The notes under the pieces: model-generated
Databases searched by the model: none
What the model was told of the DNA's origin: nothing
Seen by the model: the letters and a program-made list of their open reading frames with translations, nothing else
Source: Pantoea sp. AS-PWVM4
Lineage (GTDB): Bacteria; Pseudomonadota; Gammaproteobacteria; Enterobacterales; Enterobacteriaceae
NCBI RefSeq assembly: GCF_000468095.1
Contig: NZ_ASZC01000002.1
Span: 1 to 64,000 of the forward strand
Length of the DNA: 64,000 nt
Direction of reading: 5' to 3'
Shown here: positions 59,380-64,000 of the stretch, one piece after another
Position numbering within the stretch: position 1 is the first letter of the stretch
Layout: each line of letters opens with the position of its first letter
Position numbers and translations under genes: made by a program

Positions 59380-59563
59380 TTCAGCATCAAGCAAAGATAT
59401 TTTGATTCGTGGGAATGATGCTATTGATTCTCTGAATAAAATCAGCGCACTGGTTGAAGCAGTTCAATTCCTATCATCGACAGATGAGGAGCGCGAACTT
59501 CGTAGCGAACTGCTTGATGTCATTCAGAACGTAATCCGACGTACTCTGGGGGATTCTGTATGA
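59372..59563 (+). CDS. Small satellite-phage gene 4 (63 aa)
   Basis: A 63-residue helical protein (DAIDSLNKISALVEAVQFLS, then ELLDVIQNVIRRTLGDSV). The pattern of two helices is like the other cluster members but the QAQ motif is absent. It overlaps both neighbours. Confidence 0.68.
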   Translation: MLNSASSKDILIRGNDAIDSLNKISALVEAVQFLSSTDEERELRSELLDVIQNVIRRTLGDSV

Positions 59564-59757
59564 GCCAGGAAATCACGTTAAAACAGGCTGCTGAACGAGC
59601 ATATCAGGTAGAGATCATCTGCTCGATGTTGGAGTACACTCCGCTAAAAATGGATGACCTCGAGATATCTTCTATCGCTGGCTTATTACACCGTCTGTCT
59701 GGGAATGTAGTAGCCTGGTTGATTGAGGATCAGGCCATTCGGAGAAAAGCATCATGA
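59560..59757 (+). CDS. Small satellite-phage gene 5 (65 aa)
   Basis: A 65-residue helical protein, MSQEITLKQAAERAYQVEII at the start and IAGLLHRLSGNVVAWLIEDQ near the end. It has a four-base overlap with genes 4 and 6. No family recognised. Confidence 0.68.
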   Translation: MSQEITLKQAAERAYQVEIICSMLEYTPLKMDDLEISSIAGLLHRLSGNVVAWLIEDQAIRRKAS

Positions 59758-59954
59758 ACAGATATTCAGTTGAGTTTTCTGCTGTTGATGGCGCTGGCGG
59801 TCATATTAATCCCGTATGGCGTGGCCAGAGCGGTAATAAAAAGCAAGCAATCCAGACAGCCATAGCAGGCGCGAACGAAATGGGGTGGCAATCCATCACT
59901 TTAAAACATGTCTTTTTGGTCCAATCGCTAATCACAGATGAGGCCACAGAATGA
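59754..59954 (+). CDS. Small satellite-phage gene 6 (66 aa)
   Basis: A 66-residue protein of mixed alpha/beta type (MNRYSVEFSAVDGAGGHINP, then GWQSITLKHVFLVQSLI), unlike the all-helical neighbours. The end ATGA is shared with gene 7. No family recognised. Confidence 0.66.
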   Translation: MNRYSVEFSAVDGAGGHINPVWRGQSGNKKQAIQTAIAGANEMGWQSITLKHVFLVQSLITDEATE

Positions 59955-60124
59955 GACAAGAAAATGTCATGGAGATAGATGATGCACAATGCCGTGTGAC
60001 GCAGGCTCAGGCCGTGCTTTCTATGTGGTTAGAGTCCTGTATTGGCAAAGATGACAGACAAGGAGAAATGATTGGAGCAGTGATGTCATTACTTGAAGGC
60101 ATCTCGGAGAGCATGGAAAAATAA
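59951..60124 (+). CDS. Small satellite-phage gene 7 (QAQxVLSxW paralog, 57 aa)
   Basis: A 57-residue protein MRQENVMEIDDAQCRVTQAQ continuing VLSMWLESCIG and MIGAVMSLLEGISESMEK. It is the third paralog of the family formed with genes 1 and 3, and shares a Cys before QAQ with gene 3. It overlaps gene 6 by four bases (ATGA) and closes the coupled cluster. Confidence 0.7.
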   Translation: MRQENVMEIDDAQCRVTQAQAVLSMWLESCIGKDDRQGEMIGAVMSLLEGISESMEK

Positions 60125-60330
60125 AAGGTGAATTACTGGATTACGAACTCCCCATACTTCGGAGAAAATCATGAGTATGGCGTTTAAATCCACTAAATCA
60201 CCGTGAAATATCACAGTTGATAATCACATCACTCCCACTCATGGCGGCATCAAATTAATGCATGCTGATAAACTCAGTTTCATCGCATCCGGTGAAACTG
60301 AGTGCCAAGAGACTCATTGGGGAAGAATCC

Positions 60331-60618
60331 ATGATTACTAATAACTTCCGACTCAACGCTCTGGCTAATCAGCACGCGACAGCGATTTATCATGTACTGG
60401 TTCAGCAAAACAGTGGCGACTGGTTCATTGTATCAACAACAAATGGTGATATCAGGATTGATATTACCGATGATTTTAAGGGCATTCGCGATCTGGTTAA
60501 TAGTTATGTATTGCTCGTATTAAAACGCTATCACAAGGATTGGGAACTCCGGGATTTTTCAGTGCTGGATGAATGTCTGGAAAGTGGCAATCTCACGAGC
60601 AGAAGGCATGAAATATGA
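60331..60618 (+). CDS. Small satellite-phage protein (95 aa)
   Basis: A 95-residue protein starting MITNNFRLNALANQHATAIY, with a beta-rich middle (WFIVSTTNGDIRIDITDDFK) and a helical end. GGGGAAG precedes the ATG at 60331, so the longer frame from 60262 is not used. It lies between the seven-gene cluster and the dead primase gene. Function unknown. Confidence 0.62.
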   Translation: MITNNFRLNALANQHATAIYHVLVQQNSGDWFIVSTTNGDIRIDITDDFKGIRDLVNSYVLLVLKRYHKDWELRDFSVLDECLESGNLTSRRHEI

Positions 60619-60674
60619 GATTGTATGCTCTCGTATATTGCGGTGATTCTTCAGCAACAAGGAGAGCCCAATTA

Positions 60675-61180
60675 ATGCGAAGCATCGACCTCATTCGTGA
60701 AACCACCAATGTGGTGACAAATCGCTTGCCGCAGGTTCTCAGCCAGTTAGGTATTAGCGTGCCGCAATCAACCTGTTAACATTCATCATGTCCTGCTTGT
60801 GGTGGTAAAAATCGCTTTCACTTCGATGACAAAGGGCGAGGGAACTTTATCTGTACTAATGCGGCACTGGTGACGGCTCAGAACTCATCAAAAGAGTAAG
60901 CTATTGTGACACCACGGAGGCCGCCCGTCTGGCGGCTGAAGTATTGGGTAATGATTGGTATGAGCCAGGCGAACTTGATGACAACGACAAACCAAAAACT
61001 AACGGCGGCAAGATATTCGCTGATAAGGCCGCTTAGGCCGTCAATGGTTATATTTCATTAGTGCAGATGAGAAACAGGGCCGACTGGGACGATCACCGCC
61101 AACAGAACGGCTTGGAAAGCGCCACAACAGTATTTAACGATTCGATATACCAACCGCAGGGGACTCAATTTACAGGTTAG
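60675..61180 (+). pseudogene. Remnant of a P4-type alpha primase/helicase
   Basis: The N-terminus MRSIDLIRETTNVVTNRLPQ is followed by an in-frame TAA at 60777-60779. The same frame then gives the primase zinc-ribbon CPACGGKNRFHFDDKGRG with ICTN, but a base is lost near 60858 before the expected second Cys pair; the +1 frame reads GTGDGSELIKRVSYCDTTEA and LAAEVLG. After another stop a segment RADWDDHRQQNGLESATTVF is a later piece of the same protein, joined by a large internal deletion. The helicase part is absent, so replication ability is gone. Confidence 0.8.
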
Positions 61181-61589
61181 TGGGTTAATAATCCATTGTG
61201 TTTGACATTGTCGTCATCCTGCCCCTGACTCTGTTTTTGATAGCATGGATAATCAGTCATACTCACACCAGAATATACCGCTGTTTTTCTCATTATCCCC
61301 GTTAGAGGTTGCATGATGTGATTTATGTGTTATGGTAAATGGATGTTGAATTATTTGAGGGTGGATTCAGGGCTTCGCAAATAACTGAAAGCGAAAGCGT
61401 CTGGAAGAAAATAACAATGATGATTTCAGGTTGCCTTGGTCCGATTTTAAAGTTTTCCGCTATCTTTCTTTATTTCATGTGCCGTTATCAACTACGCGCT
61501 ATCCCATCAGGTTGTTTGTCATCATTCAATTCTCTTTCTGTATGGAAAGATTCTCCCGCCATATCATAGTCAGAAAAAAGGCCATTATT
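61181..61589. other. Gap before proX
   Basis: About 410 bp without a convincing gene. The right boundary of the satellite remnant lies somewhere here, and no copy of the tRNA-Arg 3' end is found in it. Open frames across 61339-61569 have no ribosome site and look accidental. The proX promoter must lie here. Confidence 0.5.
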
Positions 61590-62588
61590 ATGACCAGAAA
61601 AAAATTAATATTATTACCCGTCGCTGCTTTATTCTTTTCATCTGTGGTTTTTGCCGCAGATTTACCAGGGAAAGGTGTAGACGTACACCCGGTACAGAGT
61701 ACATTGCCTGAAGAATCTTTCCAGACTGAGTTAATCAACCGGGCATTGGAAAAGTTGGGTTATGATGTCAAACCCACTGAGGAAGTGGACTATAACGTTG
61801 CGTATACCGCTATCGCTGCCGGAGATGCAACTTACATGGCGGTAAACTGGGAGCCGTTGCAGAAGGACATGTACAATGCTGCCGGTGGTGATAATAAATT
61901 TTATCGCGAAGGTAGCTATATAACAGGTGCAGCACAGGGATACCTGATTGATAAAAAAACGGCAGATAAGTATCACATTACAGATATTTCACAGCTTAAA
62001 GATCCGAAAATAGCTAAATTGTTTGATGCGAATGGCGATGGAAAAGCGGATCTGGCGGGTTGTAATCCTGGCTGGGTTTGTGGACAGGTGATTGATGCAC
62101 AAATTAAAGCTTATGGTTTAAGTAGTACAGTGCAGCAGAATCAAGGAAATTATTCCGCCATCATCGCAGATACCATGACGCGCTATAAGTCTGGGAAACC
62201 AGTTCTGTATTTCACCTGGACGCCATATTGGGTCAGTGATGAATTAAAACCAGGAAAAGATGTTGTCTGGTTGACCGTACCTTTTTCTGTTACGCCAGGT
62301 TCTCAGAAAAATGAAGATACTGCATTGCCTAATGGGAAAAATTACGGTTTCAAACCTAATAATGAGCATGTTGTTGCTAACAAAGAATGGGCGGCTAAAA
62401 ACCCGGCAGCAGCGAAATTGTTTGCCATCGTGAAATTACCCCTTGCTGATGTCAATGCACAGAACCAACGTATGCATGAAGGTGAATCCTCAGCAGCCGA
62501 TATTCAACGACACGTAGATGGTTGGATCAAGGCACACCAGGCTACTTTCGATGGTTGGATCAAACAGGCGAAAGCAGCGGTGCGATAA
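61590..62588 (+). CDS. proX: ProX-like glycine betaine/proline-betaine binding protein, orphan
   Basis: A 332-residue periplasmic protein (E. coli ProX 330) with signal peptide [20 protein letters not shown] ending at FAA. Diagnostic segments are [55 protein letters not shown] and [20 protein letters not shown], including the Trp residues of the betaine cage and the disulfide Cys pair. No proV or proW partner is within the window, so it may serve a distant ProVW or be a second copy. Hydrophilic substitutions against E. coli are spread evenly and do not suggest decay. Confidence 0.92.
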   Translation: MTRKKLILLPVAALFFSSVVFAADLPGKGVDVHPVQSTLPEESFQTELINRALEKLGYDVKPTEEVDYNVAYTAIAAGDATYMAVNWEPLQKDMYNAAGGDNKFYREGSYITGAAQGYLIDKKTADKYHITDISQLKDPKIAKLFDANGDGKADLAGCNPGWVCGQVIDAQIKAYGLSSTVQQNQGNYSAIIADTMTRYKSGKPVLYFTWTPYWVSDELKPGKDVVWLTVPFSVTPGSQKNEDTALPNGKNYGFKPNNEHVVANKEWAAKNPAAAKLFAIVKLPLADVNAQNQRMHEGESSAADIQRHVDGWIKAHQATFDGWIKQAKAAVR

Positions 62589-62596
62589 CCAGACTA

Positions 62597-62620
62597 TCCC
62601 GACCTGTTCTCAGGTCGGGA
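62597..62620. terminator. Bidirectional hairpin between proX and the MFS gene
   Basis: Perfect stem TCCCGACCTG / CAGGTCGGGA with loop TTCT between two convergent genes. T-tracts are short on both sides, so termination may be partial. Confidence 0.65.
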
Positions 62621-64000
62621 TTAACGTTGTCGCTGAGAAACACGCTCCCCCGCTGTCGGCTCCAGCCGCACCATATCCCATACCCCAATCAGCGTAATCA
62701 GGGCAATCACCCCAAATCCCACCTTAAACCCTATCCCTGGTACCGCCGTGTAACCAAACTCATCCCCCAACACCGTCCCCAGCCGGATACACAACGCTCC
62801 CAGTGTTACCCCCAGCCCGCTCGCCAACTGTAAGGAGGTACTAAATAGCGTATTCGCCGAACTCATCTCCTGCGCGGGCACCTCAGCAAAAGCCAGTGAG
62901 CTGATCCCGGTAAACTGCATCGAACGACTTAATCCGCCCATAAATAGCAGTACCAGCGTAATCACATGCGGTGAGGTCGGCGTCAAAAACGCACACAGCA
63001 GCAGCGTCAGCACACAAACCACACCGTTTCCAATCAGCAGCTTACGGAAGCCAAAATAGCGAATCAGTGGCGTGGTGGCGGGTTTCATCGCCAGGTTACC
63101 GGCAAACACCGCCAGCACCAACGAACCGGCTTGAAAGGCATTCATGCCGAAACCGACCTGGAACATCAGCGGCAGCATAAAAGGAGCGGAGCTGATAGTG
63201 GCGCGTAGCAGGAAGCCACCACGCATGGTGATGCGGAAAGAGGGCACGGAAAGCGATGACAGGCTAATCAGCGGCGCTTTGCTGCGGCGCAAATGGCGGA
63301 TGCTCCACACCAGCGTTGCCAGTCCAAGTGCAATCGTCACGGCTGCGGCAGTCAGGCTGGCGCTTTGCTGGCTCAACATTTCCAGGCCAGCCACCAGGCA
63401 CAGCATGGTGACACCGGTAGCGATAAAACCGGTGACATCGAATGGACGATGCTGGTGAGCCGAGTCATTTGGCATCATGCGCAGCGCCAGGATGATGGCG
63501 ATAATCCCCAGCGGCACGTTGAGGAAAAAGATCCAGTGCCAACTGGCGTAGGTAGTGATAAACCCGCCGAGCGGCGGCCCAATGATCGGGGCGACCAGCG
63601 CGGGCCACGTCAGGGTGGCGATGGCTTTGATCAGCTGATCTTTGGGCGTGGTGCGTAGAACCACCAGACGGCCAACCGGCACCATCATGGCACCGCCAAT
63701 GCCCTGCAAGATACGCATCAACACAAATTCAGTGACGTTATGCGTCAGGCCGCAAAACAGTGATGACAGGGTGAAAATGGTTAACGCGAGGCTGAAGACA
63801 TTACGCGCACCAAAACGTTCCGCCACCCAGCCATTGGCCGGGATCAGCACCGCCAGCGTCAGCAGATAGGCGCTGATGCCGATGTTCAGATCGATAGCGG
63901 AGACGCCAAACGCTTTGGCCATGTCCGGCAACGCGGTGGCGATCACCGTGCCATCAAGAAACTCCATGAAAAATGCGCTGGCAACCAGTAGCGCCAGGCC
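62621..64000 (-). CDS. MFS drug transporter of the DHA2 (EmrB/MdtD-like) type, start beyond window
   Basis: The frame is open from the right edge to 62621; at least 459 residues are present and the first few lie outside the window. The segment LDGTVIATALPDMAKAFGVS is helix 1 with the D-x-T-(I/V) motif of the DHA2 family, followed by QGIGGAMMVPVGRLVVLR (motif C-like) and WHWIFFLNVPLGI. About 13-14 membrane segments are visible. It resembles MdtD more than EmrB, and no membrane fusion gene is seen. Substrate unknown. Confidence 0.88.
   Translation of the reverse strand, partial: GLALLVASAFFMEFLDGTVIATALPDMAKAFGVSAIDLNIGISAYLLTLAVLIPANGWVAERFGARNVFSLALTIFTLSSLFCGLTHNVTEFVLMRILQGIGGAMMVPVGRLVVLRTTPKDQLIKAIATLTWPALVAPIIGPPLGGFITTYASWHWIFFLNVPLGIIAIILALRMMPNDSAHQHRPFDVTGFIATGVTMLCLVAGLEMLSQQSASLTAAAVTIALGLATLVWSIRHLRRSKAPLISLSSLSVPSFRITMRGGFLLRATISSAPFMLPLMFQVGFGMNAFQAGSLVLAVFAGNLAMKPATTPLIRYFGFRKLLIGNGVVCVLTLLLCAFLTPTSPHVITLVLLFMGGLSRSMQFTGISSLAFAEVPAQEMSSANTLFSTSLQLASGLGVTLGALCIRLGTVLGDEFGYTAVPGIGFKVGFGVIALITLIGVWDMVRLEPTAGERVSQRQR

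Noticed and set aside
61339-61569. 76-codon frame before proX
   Set aside because: No ribosome site, unusual composition, overlapped by the likely proX promoter region.

Overview
The window is chromosomal DNA of an enterobacterium, most likely Pantoea or a close Erwiniaceae relative. The backbone follows the Escherichia coli order acrBA-acrR-priC-apt-dnaX-ybaB-recR-htpG-adk-hemH-gsk-ybaL-fsr-ushA-ybaK-ybaP-copA-cueR-ybbJ-qmcA-cnoX-ybbO-tesA-ybbAP-purKE-lpxH-ppiB-cysS-ybcJ-folD-argU. The proteins are clearly diverged from E. coli, several E. coli genes are missing (for example mscK), and a palindromic REP-like element built on GTAGCGGCGCGATTTATCGCGC sits at five gene ends.

Backbone (1-33 kb and 39.8-50.2 kb). 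These regions carry multidrug efflux (acrAB/acrR), replication and repair (priC, dnaX, ybaB, recR), chaperones (htpG, cnoX), nucleotide metabolism (apt, adk, gsk, purEK), haem synthesis (hemH), the copper response (copA/cueR), lipid A (lpxH), folate (folD) and translation (cysS, ybaK, tRNA-Arg). Regulatory signals that can be read directly are a perfect AcrR operator, a sigma-32 promoter for htpG, the CueR/copA promoter, a PurR box before purE, the small RNA ChiX between ybaK and ybaP, and programmed -1 frameshift signals in both dnaX and copA.

Accessory DNA lies at three places. (1) Between htpG and adk there is a bacterial NACHT NTPase (NLR-like, probable anti-phage), followed by a LysR regulator and a divergent gene of unknown function. 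(2) Between ybbO and tesA, 6.7 kb starts with a decayed phage baseplate gene. It continues with a DUF2971 gene, a DUF4238 gene, an FRG-domain gene and a coiled-coil membrane protein gene, all looking like defence-type cargo. (3) Downstream of the tRNA-Arg(UCU) gene lies an element with a frame-broken P4-type integrase, a three-gene ABC-three-component-like operon (nuclease-like, middle component, DUF3732 ATPase), a decayed IS3-family element and a gene with a HEPN-like RNxxxH motif. A partial repeat of the tRNA 3' end closes this element at about 58.46 kb. Next comes a second remnant: seven tiny coupled genes, three of them paralogous, one more small gene and a dead P4-type primase. An orphan proX and an MFS drug transporter gene end the window.

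The best candidates for something little described are the seven-gene mini-operon with tandem paralogs, the RNFSSH protein, the isolated coiled-coil/two-TM protein and the composite cargo at the tRNA-Arg site. All functional statements rest on reading the sequence and remembered family features; no database search was run.
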